Below, in pieces: positions 41,241-51,888 of a stretch of 64,000 nucleotides of DNA. A program made the position numbers and the translations under genes. Where the stretch lies: NCBI GenBank assembly GCA_039583875.1, contig CM077162.1:109897808-109961807 (forward strand), read 5' to 3'. The notes beneath the pieces were generated by a model. The model saw only the letters and a program-made list of their open reading frames with translations. It was not told the DNA's origin and ran no database searches. The DNA is from Platanthera guangdongensis. Lineage: Eukaryota; Streptophyta; Magnoliopsida; Asparagales; Orchidaceae. How positions within the stretch are numbered: position 1 is the first letter of the stretch; the number at the start of each line of letters is the position of its first letter.

Positions 41241-42942
41241 CTGAAATAAAATGACATTATGAATCATAATCTCTTTGAAAAAAATCATGTAAAAGTAGAC
41301 GAATAATTTAAATTTAAGTTGATTAGCAGAGGAGGCATGAAGGTTTATGGAGTTATAAATTTTCTGAAAATATAGTAGGAGTATATTCTGGGGGATATTT
41401 TGGGAAAAAATTATTATCCTGACAACTAAAATCTTCCATAGAAGGGTTTTAAGCAGTTAACGAACATCAGCTTCTAAATGATAATAGAAACTGCTGCTAT
41501 ATGGTAATATTACCAAGATTCTCTAATACCAAATGTTATGAATCCTATTGGGGTTTGCGGTAGGAGCTGGTGGATTTGGAGATCAAAACCACAGATTGGC
41601 GTGGATTGGCGCGGTGGTGGCGGTAATGAATGGAGTGGTCATGAACAGTTGTTTGTGAATTGAGTGGTCATGAACAGTTGTTTGTGAATGGAGTGGTCAT
41701 AAACCGTGTTTTGTGAATGGAGTTTTTTTGGAGAAATAAAAACTTGTAACTAGGGAGCAACTTAACAAAGCACAACTACAAAAAACAAGATCAATTAATG
41801 GGGGCATAAAAAACAAAACAATCGGATATTTAAAGTATTAAAATAATCTCTTCACGAGGACTGAGGATTTTTGCTTTACTTGATCTGGACGAAGGCTGAC
41901 CTTCCCATCCAAGTGTTGCTCTGTCTCCACTTTAATGGCGAGCCCTGGAAGAGAAGGTTAGGGGGAATTTCGAAATCCCGAGCAAATAATGTTGAGGGGA
42001 GCTGCAGAGAACCACAAATCCAGAGGAGAGAAGGATCAAGGGAGCACCGCGAGAATAGAGGACGTCGATCTTCTAGAGAAGAGAAGATCGAGGGGGAGCT
42101 GCGGAGCCCTAGCAGTGACCGTCGATCCCAAAGGGAGAAGAGTCCGGGAGCTACACGAGCCCTAGGGAGAATGACGAAGGAGTTTCGATTCGGGGAGGAT
42201 TCGAGTCGGGGAGGAGACAATAGGCAAATGTTGTGAATAGATCCACCCCACCACGGCTACAAATCACGGTCATTATACGCGCAATATCCGCTCTTTTTAG
42301 CGGATGCGATTGTCACCTGCATGTACCAAACGAAAATAAGGAGAAACTTATGCGGTTATCACCACTTGACTGGTGAAAACAAGTTTTGCCAAACGAGCCC
42401 TAAGAAGATGGCAGTGAAGAAAAGAGCTGCCTTTATGGTGGCTACTAGAGGTGGGCTTGAGAGGGGGCTTCAAACCCTTAACCCAAACCTACCTATGAGA
42501 ACTGGAGAGAGGAGAGAAAAAAAGATTACTTCTTGTTTGATTCCCATTCCATAACCTAAGGGTTTTTAAATACATTACAAAGACATAAATCAACCTTCAA
42601 CATGTGGCCTAATTAAAACACAAAACTTCAAAAGAAATAACTCTTAATGACTCGAGTAATAATGATGTAGGGTAGGGTGTGTAGTGGACTCCTAAAATGC
42701 ACACTAGTGGTGAGTGAGGGTGATTCCCGACTTCTCAACGACTCAATGTGTTGAACCAGGAAACCACGGTTCAACGAGTTTGGACCGATGGGACAACTTG
42801 CACTTCTCCCGAGTTAAAACACTTGACCGGTCACTTAGAACCAAGAAATTTCCCCACAAGGGGTGGGCAACCAAAAATAGACCCCTGAGCTGCAGCGAGA
42901 AGGTCCATCCACACATCTAGAAGATCAAAGAGAGCTTCCCAT
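41241..42942. other. Intron remnant and unassigned sequence
   Basis: The first part is AT-rich and fits an intron of the U-box gene. A 29-bp tandem repeat lies at 41628-41722. Around 41860-42240 is a GA-rich stretch which on the minus strand looks like a 5' untranslated leader, but no gene can be supported. At 42390-42405 GCCAAACGAGCCCTAA resembles DNA-transposon ends; no partner was found. Confidence 0.35.
41628..41722. repeat. 29-bp tandem repeat, three copies
   Basis: Units 41628-41656, 41657-41685 and 41686-41714 begin GAATGGAGTGGTCATGAAC (one mismatch in the second, more in the third), with a partial fourth. Confidence 0.8.
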
Positions 42943-43726
42943 ATGACCCTTCGGCAGCTCGGCCATGAGGGTCTGCAGGCCCACCTGCGGACCATGGAGC
43001 TCCACCATATGCTGACTCGCCGCAGCTTCGCCCTCAGCAATCAACTCCTAAAAGCCGAACAGGCCCGCGATGTCGCCAAGGACAAGGTTAATGATCAGGC
43101 GAAGCAGCTCGGCATTGCTGAGGGCCTCCTCGCCCAGGCCGTCGGCGGACTGGTAAGTGTCAAGTCCTCCTCTTCTCTTTTACTTAGAATATTTTGTGCT
43201 GCTGCTAACCGGATTTTCTCTTTACCAGGATGCCAACGCCGCAGGGGAGCTTCGGGCTCGCAATGCCGAGCAAGGGGAGGAGATTAGCCAGCTGCGCGCC
43301 CGCCTTGCCGAGCTGGAGGGGGAGAACGCGAAGCTGAAAGAGGAGAATCAGCACCTCAACCGCGAGGTCCGTCGCCAGGCGGAGATTTTCTTCCCGGCCA
43401 GCGACGTCGAGCCTACCCTCCCCTATAAGAGGCCACGGGTCTTTGGCGAGGCCGACCTCGCAGAGAGGTTGCGGATCAACTCCATCCAAGCGGACGAGTG
43501 CACCCTCCAAATGATGAAGGACACGGGGGTGCTGGTGCAGGGGTGCGAGGAGATCTCCGTCAGGGACCTGATGTCGAGCTTGTTCCCAGCGACGCCGCCC
43601 AGTGAGAAAGAGAACAGCCTGGACGCGATGCTCGGGAAGGGCTTCCCGGACCAGCCGGGTGAAGGGGAGGACCAGTCCGGCGGGGGGGGGGGGGGGGGGC
43701 GAGGCCTGAATGTATATAACCTGTAA
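42943..43726 (+). pseudogene. Tail of an antisense gene in element III (two exons)
   Basis: Exons 42943-43152 and 43229-43726 join in frame through a GT-AG intron (donor GTAAGTGT, acceptor CTCTTTACCAG). The product is a coiled-coil protein: LLKAEQARDVAKDKVNDQ in the first exon, RARNAEQGEEISQLRARLAE and LEGENAKLKEENQHLNREV in the second, then a more globular acidic tail ending in a poly-Gly run coded by an 18-base G tract. The coiled coil interrupted by an intron parallels antisense gene 2 of element II. The N-terminal domain is missing, so the ATG at 42943 is probably internal. Confidence 0.6.
43153..43228 (+). other. Intron in the element III antisense gene
   Basis: A 76-bp GT-AG intron lying between codons. 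It has the same length and phase as intron 2 of antisense gene 2 in element II. Confidence 0.7.
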
Positions 43727-44261
43727 CCTCGCCGAGGCGAGCTCAGCGTGTATATATTGTTACTTAATGAAAGTATATTTTTGATACCTTCTGCGCTCAT
43801 CATAGCAATGTCATTTTACATATGTTTTCCTTCTGGGTTTCTCTGTCGCGTCCTTTTTGCTTGCTCGCTCTTTCCCCAGCGACCTCGCGTAGATAGATGC
43901 TGCGAGTAGGACTGTTGCTAGGACTCGCCCTTGAGAGGGTATGTTTCAAGTGCTTGCCGAGCTTCAGACGATTCGGGGGCGGGCCGCTCTTTGCCCTGGT
44001 CACGCCACCTCAGCTCGCCCGCGAGTCGTCCAGGTTGAACTCAGTAAAAATTCTAAGTAAAACAGAAAGGGGTGAAGTGTCCCGGCCTGGCTCGCCTGCC
44101 TTCAGCGAGGTCCTGGGACCTGGCTCGTCACCCCTTTGCCGATGCCGAGCTGGGTTTGGCGAGTCCAAACTCGCCTGTGCAGAACCTCTCCCCCTTATTC
44201 CTTGGCATTCGAAACTTCTTGGTCTTTACCTGGCGAGTTCAAGGCTGATAACATCGAGTGA
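43727..44261. other. Spacer between antisense gene tail and tandem array
   Basis: TATATATTGTTACTTAATG after the stop could be a polyadenylation region. The rest is rich in CTCGCC/GGCGAG words characteristic of this family. No gene. Confidence 0.45.
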
Positions 44262-44851
44262 CTTCCTGTCATGCCAGCTAGGTGGGAGCCTGGTAGCGGG
44301 ATCTGCTCGGGGTCCACTACCAATACCATCAAGTGACTTCCAGCCCTGCCAGCTAGGTGAGAGCCTGACAGCGGGATCTGCTCGGGGCCCAAGGATGACA
44401 CAGAGTGACTTCCAGCCCTGCCAGCTAGGTGAGAGCCTGACAGCGGGATCTGCTCGGGGTCCAAGGATGACACCGAGTGACTTCCAGCCCTGCCAGCTAG
44501 GTGAGAGCCTGACAGCGGGATCTGCTCGGGGTCCATTACCAATACCATCGAGTGACTTCCAGCCCTGCCAGCTAGGTGAGAGCCTGACAGCGGGATCTGC
44601 TCGGGGCCCAAGGATGACACCGAGTGATTTTCAGCTCTGCCAGCTAGGTGAGAGCCTGACAGCGGGATCTGCTCGGGGCCCAAGGATGACACCGAGTGAC
44701 TTCCAGCCCTGCCAGCTAGGTGAGAGCCTGACAGCGGGATCTGCTCAGGGTCCATTACCAATACCATCGAGTAACTTCCAGCCCTGCCAGCTAGGTGAGA
44801 GTCTGACAGTGGGATCTGCTCGGGGCCCAAGGATGACACCAAGTGACTTCC
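44262..44851. repeat. 72/75-bp tandem array, left part
   Basis: Eight units, each starting CTTCCAGCCCTGCCAGCTAG or a variant, of two types: A, 72 bp, ending GGATGACACCGAGTGA; and B, 75 bp, ending ACCAATACCATCGAGTGA. The order is B A A B A A B A, starting at 44262, 44337, 44409, 44481, 44556, 44628, 44700 and 44775. The ninth unit starts at 44847 and is interrupted after five bases by element IV. Confidence 0.9.
44847..44851. other. Target-site duplication CTTCC, left
   Basis: CTTCC precedes TGTAACGG. With the copy at 54153-54157 it equals the first five bases of a repeat unit of the interrupted array. Confidence 0.9.
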
Positions 44852-46593
44852 TGTAACGGCTCGATTGTCTGCCACAATTAACAATATCCCTAATGGCATA
44901 TCTAATCACGAACAGCGGAAATATACATATGCATTTCATAAAGAGTACGTATCTGAAACATCAGCTACATAACATTCTATATACAAGTACAGAAAGGCAA
45001 TAAAGCAGTAAATTTCTACCTGAGCTCTAATGACGACCGGTCGCTGTCTTTCCGGTTCCTAAAAAGTTAGAGAATACAACCGTTAGTCTTGTATAAGAAT
45101 AAGTGAATTTACCTCTTTAATTTGTTGTACAGTAATAGTTTTATCAGGTGTAATTAAATAAGCTAATATATAACAGTTCATTTCATTCCTGACATAATTT
45201 AGAGCATGTTCTGTAATTCGTCTTGCAGACAAATCAATAGAAGCAACGAACAATAGTGTTTCAGTATAGGCTTAGGCTAAAAAAAATCATAAACAGTAAA
45301 TACATAAACAGTAAACAATAAACATCTGTCAGTCAAGCTATACGACAATATTCTTTATGCTTGTATTTCATATATGCACTATTAAGGGTAATTCAATGAA
45401 TTCTATATCAGTCTCAGTATTCCGTATTTCAGCCTTTGGCCCCGACCTCTTTGGGGTCATCAGTCTCCAGACCAGTACGTACAACACGCGTTTATGCCTT
45501 TCGGCTCGACTGGCCTGGTAATTCAGTACACAACATCAGTATTCTTCATTTATATTACCTTTAATAGTTTCATGTGTCGACACATTAGATTATGTAGGAT
45601 GAGTTCTTTATTTTCATTTGTCCCCTCAGAATATTTTTTTGCTTGATTGCTTCTATATGAGGCCATTCATAGCATTCGCAACATATATAGTGATTGTATA
45701 AAGCAGTTTCATTATAGCAGTGAAATGTTTAGGTAAAGCATACATTAAAAAGAGAAATTCTCACCGCGGCTCGTTCCTTTTCCTTGCCCCATCTCGAATA
45801 GACGTCGCGTCGACTTGGAGATGTCATCCTTCGCAATATCTGTACATATATAAGGCAACAATATTTATTTCACGAGGTTGCATCCCACACAGCGACACAA
45901 TGCATTCAAGCCAACGCATGCAACATTTCATATAGTCGATTACCCACACAAACAGTCCACATGACAGCCCACAAAAACAGCCCACAAACATAGTCCAAAT
46001 AGCCCACAAACACAGACCAAACAGCCCACAAACACAGTCCAAACAGCCCACAAACACAGTCCAAAAACAGCAGCTATCCATGACACTAGCCGGCCAAACA
46101 GGCCAAAAACAGCAGCCATCATAAAACAGGATAGATAAGACACAGAAAAAAAACAACTAACCAGCCGGCCAACAGTCCAGAGAAGACAGCAAAACAACCA
46201 ACCGGTCAACAGTCCAAAAACCGAAATTAAACTAGGGCACAACTCCAAAAAGAGCAGCGCACATGGGTACAGTCGGCCACAACAACAACTAAACCCCTCA
46301 AGTAAAAGAAAAACATAAAAGGAAGCAAATGTCTAGTTCCAAGAAACTTTAAAGCTCTCCCACCAAGGCCAAGAAAGATCCAAAGTTCCCAGAGTAAGCT
46401 AAAGAAGAGGCGTTTAGAGCGTATACACGTAGAATAGAAGAAAGGAGCAGAAGATTTCACCATACCAGGCGACGGGAAGGAGAAAACCACCAAACCCTAG
46501 CTATCGGGTTTCGCCGGGCTGCAGAGAAGATGCGCGAATGCCGAATAGGAGCAGGGACTCGAAATATCATAAGAAAAAGCCACCGCTGAAGCC

Positions 46594-46601
46594 CTATATA
46601 G
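46594..46601 (-). promoter_or_regulatory. TATA box in 3' LTR of element IV
   Basis: CTATATAG, read on the minus strand, is shared with the 5' LTR at 53632-53639. Confidence 0.55.
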
Positions 46602-46631
46602 AAAGGCCGAACCGGTTAACCCAGACACACA

Positions 46632-46745
46632 GCCAACCCATCCCACAAGCACCAACCAGCCAACCCAGCTCAAAAGCACCAACCAGCCAACCCAGCTCAA
46701 AAGCACCAACCAGCCAACCCAGCTCAAAAGCATCAACCAGCCAAC
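46632..46745. repeat. 27-bp tandem repeat in element IV LTR
   Basis: CAACCAGCCAACCCAGCTCAAAAGCAC-type 27-bp units. The left LTR has one unit more than the right LTR (53669-53758), which accounts for nearly all of the 26-bp length difference between the LTRs. Confidence 0.85.
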
Positions 46746-47141
46746 CCATTTATAACATTACCACATAAGATTAAATCCGCAGCACTAGCAAATCAAGCGA
46801 ACCAGCCATACTTTTAAATTTACAACAAGTCATGCGACAATATTATGTGTCGTCCACATTATAAGAGCAACAAAACAAAATGTTATACATACAACAATAT
46901 TCAGTAACTCGCAACACATAGCATAACATATTCATAGTAAGAACTCGTACGACGCCGAATCATAGCTCATGGCGACGCCGATTCACAGCTCATGGCGACG
47001 CCGATTCAATACTGCTTACCTCTCTTTTCATCATCGGGGACGTTACCTGTAATAAATTAAATTTCGTTACACATTATCATCTAAGTGATTATTTACAGCA
47101 AACATGACATAATATTACATACAAAAAATGTGTGCGTTACA

Positions 47142-47155
47142 ATTCTCCCCTCCTT
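47142..47155 (-). other. Polypurine tract of element IV
   Basis: The minus strand reads AAGGAGGGGAGAAT immediately before the 3' LTR. Confidence 0.8.
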
Positions 47156-47177
47156 AAATAATTTTCGTCCCCTAAAA

Positions 47178-50100
47178 TCATTCTTCCATATTATCAAACA
47201 GTACAGGAAAAAGATTTCGCATTGCATCTTCACGTTCTCGCGTCGCTTCGTGCCTAGGGTGACCCTTCCACCACACTAGCACAAACATCACGTCTCGATT
47301 TCTTAACTGTTTGCTTTGCCGATCTATAATCTGATATGGTTCCGTCGGGCTAGAGAGGTCTGGTTCAATTTGTATATTTGTGGTTGCAACAATCGTTTCA
47401 GGGTCACGATCATACTTTCGTAATGCTGACACATGAAATACATGATGCAACCTTTGCAACTCTGCTGGTAGCTCCAAGCGGTAGGCAACATCACCTACCC
47501 GCTCCACGACTGAAAAAGGTCTGACATAACGCGGACTCAATTTCCCAAGTCGTCGGAAACGTGTAACTCCTTTGAACGGTCTGATTTTCAAACATACCTG
47601 GTCACCGACTTGAAATTGCACAAGACGATGACGGGCATTATAGTATTTTTGTTGTCGATCTTGCGCTACCTTCATTCGTTGTTGTATCAGTTTTACTTTT
47701 TCATGTCATTTATCAATTTTCTCCCGGTTATGCAGTGTTCGCTCCCCCTCGTCAGCCCAACTTAATGGTGTTCGACAACGTCGGCCATACAATACTTCAA
47801 AGGGTGTCATCTGGATAGACGATTGGTAGCTGTTATTATACGTAAACTCTACCAATGTCAGATACTTTTCTCAGGAGCCTTTTAAATCCAATACAACCAT
47901 ACGCAGTAAATCTTCTAAGAACTGTATTGTTCGCTCTGACTGTCCATCTGTTTGGGGATGGAATGTTGTGCTGAACAATAACTTTGTCCCCAAACGTTTG
48001 TGAATATATCTCCAGTTTCCCGACGTAAATCGTCCGTCGCGGTCAGAAATAATGGATCGGGGAATCCCATGCAATTTTACAATAACATCTATGTACAGAT
48101 CATTCAACTTTTCAGGTGGTCCATCTTGTCGCACGGGAATAAAATGTGCGCTCTTCGTTAAGCGATCAATAATTACTCAAATACCATCATGCCCCAATTT
48201 GCTGCGAGGAAGACAGAAAACAAAATCCATCGCAATGTCTTCCCACTTCCATTCTGGTATGGGTAAGGAATGCAAGTATCCTCCAGGATTCTGGTGTTCT
48301 GCTTTCACCAGTTGACATGTGTGACAGGACGCAATATACGCTATTACGTCCTTTTTTCATACCAGGCCACCAGAAATCCTCCTTCAGGTCATGATTCATC
48401 TTCGTTCGTCCTGGGTGAATTGAATACGGTGTGTTATGTGCCTCATATAAAATATCTCTTCGTATGTTGTTCACATTCGGGACACACAATCGTCCGTTCA
48501 TCAGTAATAGCTCATTCTGTTCCGTAAACTCGTCAGTCTCTCCATTCTTTATTTTCTTTTGCAATTCAGCGAAAAACGGATCCTTTGGCAAAGCTGCTTT
48601 AATCCTATCTTTCAATGTATATCTGATTTGTAATTGAGACAACTGGGCTCGCTTGCTTTTTAGTGTAACGAGTGGAGTGATTTGCATCTTTTCCAACTCA
48701 TACACTAATTGTGCTTCATAACCAGACAAAACAGATAATCCACTTGTGTTCTTGCGACTTAAGACATCAGCAACCACATTTGCTTTGTCAGGGTGGTACT
48801 GCATATCGACATCATAATCTTTGATAAATTCTAACCAACGACATTGTCGAAGGTTCAAATCCTTCTGAGAATAGATATATTTTAGATTTTTGTGATCCGT
48901 AAAAACCTCGCAGCGTACGCCATATAAATAATGTCGCCAAATCTTTAGGGCAAAAATTACGGCAGCCAGTTCTAAATCATGGACTGGGTAATTCTTCTCA
49001 GCATCTTTCAACTGTCGGGAAGCATATGCAATTACTTTTCCGTGCTGCATCAATACACAACCCAAGCCTTTGTACGAAGCATCACTATAAATCTGAAACC
49101 CTTCTGTACCTGACGACATAGTTAAAATCGGCGTTGTAGTCAGTTTTTCTTTTAAGATGTCAAATGCAATCTGACAGTCCTTTGACCAATAAAACGACAT
49201 ATTCTTCCTGTTTAGCTGGGTCAACGGTAAAGAGATCTTTGAAAAGTTCTTTACAAAACGTCGATAGTATCCTGCCAAACCCAGGAAACTCCGTACTTCC
49301 GTCACTGTTGTCGGTTGCGGCCAACTGAGGATAGACTCAATCTTTGCAGGGTCTACGGCCAAACCCTGCTCCGTTATCACGTGTCCGAGAAAGGATACTT
49401 GTCTCAACCAGAATTCACATTTTGAAATTTTGGCATATAGTTGATGTTCTTTCAATGTTTGCAAGGCCAATCGCAAATGCCAAGCATGTTCTTCGTCTGA
49501 CGGGGAATAAATCAGTAGATCGTCAATGAACACAATCACGAGTCGATCCAGATAATCTTTAAAGACCCGATTCATCAGATCCAAAAATGCTGCTGGTGCA
49601 TTGGTTAGCCCAAACGACATAATCATAAACTCATAATGACCATATCTGGTACTGAACGCAGTCTTGAAAATATCTTCTTCTTTTATCCTTAGCTGGTGGT
49701 AACCAGATCGCAAATCCAACTTAGAGAACACTCTAGCATTGACAAGTTGGTCGAATAAATCCTCGATACGAGGAAGAGGATATTTATTCTTCACAGTCAA
49801 CTTATTAAGTTCACGATAATCTACGCACAGGCATAACGTTCCTTCTTTCTTCTTTACAAACAATACGGGGGCACCCCACGGAGAGGACCTTAGGCGAATG
49901 AAATTTTTATCAATCAAATCCTGTAACTGCACTTTCAATTCTGTCAATTCCTTTGGCGCCATACGATATGGTGACTTTGCCACCGGTCTAGCCCCTTGCT
50001 CGAGGTTGATTTCAAATTCAATTTCTCTCTTTGGCGGAAGTCCAACCAACTCTTCCGGGAATAACTCTTGATATTCACATACGACTGGAATTGTCGTAAT

Positions 50101-50631
50101 GACTTTCTTTTCTTCTGGAGGTCCTTTCACCATTACCAGAATAGCTTGACCGCCCTTCCGGATTTGTGAAAGCACTTTCATTGCAGAAATTAACATTTTC
50201 GACACTTCACCTAATCCTCGATACGTAATTATGCTTTGATCTGCGCACTTTACAGATACTTCTTTGGTCTTACAGTCAATCACTGCCTCCTGTTGAGTTA
50301 ACCAGTCCATGCTCAGAATAATATCGAACTCGGTCAAGGGAAGAACCACTAAGTCCGTTGTAAATGACTTATCATTCAGGGCAAACGTAATAGTTACTCG
50401 TTGTTGTGCAGTGAGTATCTGGTTATTTGGTAACGTAACGTGCAAAATCTCTTGTACCCGATATGGTTTTGCCATAATTGCATTCAATATTGTGGTAGAA
50501 ATAAAGGAATGGCTTGCTCCCGTATCAAATAACAGTTTAACTAAATAGTTACCGATAGGGATAATACCTGTCACAACGGTGTCATCCGCCTTTGCCTCTT
50601 GCTGATTCAGATTGAACACCCGCGGCTGCAC
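47178..50631 (-). pseudogene. pol: pol of element IV (frameshift and three internal stops)
   Basis: In order: protease ([13 protein letters not shown], active site intact), RT ([35 protein letters not shown]), RNase H ([22 protein letters not shown]) and integrase ([39 protein letters not shown]), then a C-terminal segment (VLVWWKGHPRHEATREREDA) of the Tekay chromodomain type. A one-base expansion in an A run (T run about 48353-48358 on the plus strand) shifts the frame at the start of integrase. After it TGA codons occur near 48177, at 47873-47871 and near 47707; at least two replace a Trp expected from related proteins (TGG to TGA). The protein is in the same frame as gag, separated by one TGA. 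Confidence 0.9.
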
Positions 50632-51798
50632 TCAGCGTTCTTGTCCTTGACGTTCTTCTATATATGCTCCTGCTGGCACGGAAGTAGAAGCTGAGGCGGC
50701 GTACTCACCTCCCGTAGAGCGACCCATCAAATACAACATCTGGCCCTGTGGCACTGGAAACTGCTGTGCTGCTCTTTGTCCTTCTCGGTTCCGAGGGCAC
50801 TCCCTCTGTCGATGCCCAAGCTGACGGCACAAATAGCAAACGTTGCTTCCCACTAAACGCTGTCCCTTGTGGCTTTTGCCACACTTGCCACATCGTTGCT
50901 CAACTGTCGGTGCACTGCCACTGCTTTCAATGGGACGAGACCGCTTTCCTGAATCACTTGACTTCCCTGATGTGCTCGTCTTGCTCGAGGACTCCTTACT
51001 AGAAGACGACCACGTTGATCTTTTCTTTGCAAAGTCCCTTAGCTTTTGTGTTTTCTCCGCATCAATTTCCATCAAACGGGCTTTCTTCACCAAAGCCCCA
51101 TAGTTTGTGATCTCCATCGGTATCAGAATCGAACGAATACTATCTCGCAGTCCTTCCTGGAAGCGTCGGCACCTTTCTCTTTCATTAGGCACAAAGTCCT
51201 CTGCATAAAACGCTAAATTGGCTAACTCTGTTTCATATTCCAAGACTGATCGAGGACCATGTACCAAACGCAAAAACTTATCCTGTAACAACTTCTTTTC
51301 TGATTCTGGGACGAACCAATTGGTAAACGCTTGAATGAAAGTGGCCCACGGAATACTTGCTTGTGTGCGGCCCGCCAATCTGCCACGCACACTCTGCCAC
51401 CACCGCTTCGCTTCTCCTTCTAATAAAAACGTGACCAAATCCACTTTTCGTTCGTCTGGACAAAGCATGACTTCCAGTATCGTCTCAATGCGTGAGATCC
51501 AATCCTCTGTTTCCAAGGGCGATAACCCTCCCCGAAACACTGGGGGTTTCAACTCCAGGAATTGCTTTAAATCGACATCCAACTGCCTCTGCTGTGACGG
51601 TCCTGCTACTTCCAGTGCTGGTGGAGGGGGCACATCTCTAACCATTTTAATAGCCTCTGTCAGCATCCGCGTCAGATCCATTAATTGTGGTGGTGTCTGT
51701 TGCTCTGTCTGTGAGAGTATCATTTGCGGCAGCTCTTGCTGGGTCTGCCCCGATGCACTTCCCTCGGACATTACCTCTTGGTCTTCCTGCGCATCCAT
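50632..51798 (-). CDS. gag: gag of element IV
   Basis: The ATG at 51798-51796 (MDAQEDQEV) opens about 388 codons ending in a TGA at 50634-50632; the frame is open upstream to a GTG but the ATG is the likelier start. The retrotransposon gag capsid domain is clear (DWISRIETILEVM, FLLEGEAKRWWQSVRG, RFQEGLRDSIRS), followed by a CCHC zinc knuckle, CYLCRQLGHRQREC. The TGA sits directly before a GTG-started pol in the same frame, so gag-pol was probably one polyprotein; CGA to TGA is a plausible origin of the stop. Gag itself is uninterrupted. Confidence 0.88.
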   Translation of the reverse strand: MDAQEDQEVMSEGSASGQTQQELPQMILSQTEQQTPPQLMDLTRMLTEAIKMVRDVPPPPALEVAGPSQQRQLDVDLKQFLELKPPVFRGGLSPLETEDWISRIETILEVMLCPDERKVDLVTFLLEGEAKRWWQSVRGRLAGRTQASIPWATFIQAFTNWFVPESEKKLLQDKFLRLVHGPRSVLEYETELANLAFYAEDFVPNERERCRRFQEGLRDSIRSILIPMEITNYGALVKKARLMEIDAEKTQKLRDFAKKRSTWSSSSKESSSKTSTSGKSSDSGKRSRPIESSGSAPTVEQRCGKCGKSHKGQRLVGSNVCYLCRQLGHRQRECPRNREGQRAAQQFPVPQGQMLYLMGRSTGGEYAASASTSVPAGAYIEERQGQER

Positions 51799-51869
51799 CG
51801 AAATCACACTTAGATGGGTTTACCGACAAGCATACATACTCGTTATGGCCAGGGTGCAATTGACAACCT

Positions 51870-51882
51870 GGCTCTGATACCA
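51870..51882 (-). other. Primer-binding site of element IV (initiator tRNA-Met)
   Basis: The minus strand reads TGGTATCAGAGCC six bases after the 5' LTR end, matching the complement of the initiator tRNA-Met 3' end used by many plant retrotransposons. Confidence 0.9.
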
Positions 51883-51888
51883 TTAAAT

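Larger units (their letters stand above)
44852..47141 (-). repeat. 3' LTR of element IV (2,290 bp)
   Basis: It begins TGTAACGG and ends GCGTTACA. It contains a TATA box (46594-46601), CCCACAAACACAG-type 22-bp repeats (45955-46075) and four 27-bp CAACCAGCCAACCCAGCTC units (about 46632-46745), one more than the partner LTR. Two direct GGCGACGCCGATTCA repeats lie at about 46970-47010. Confidence 0.92.

Noticed and set aside
41871..42236. 121-codon ORF (plus) and 114-codon ORF (minus) near the U-box intron
   Set aside because: Both frames are open because of GA/CT-rich composition; no start context, no homology recognised, no supporting splice sites.
43897..44899. Long ORFs on both strands across the 72/75-bp array (also 54104-55218)
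   Set aside because: Both unit lengths are multiples of three, so any frame open in one unit stays open through the array. The peptides are simple repeats and the same DNA is open on both strands.
45824..46156. Trp/Cys/Leu-rich minus-strand ORFs in element IV LTRs (also 52863-53255)
   Set aside because: They come from the CCCACAAACACAG-type repeats of the LTR, and the two LTR copies differ in frame.
51870..51882. tRNA-like sequence (also 63395-63408)
   Set aside because: These are primer-binding sites complementary to the tRNA 3' end, not tRNA genes; no cloverleaf surrounds them.
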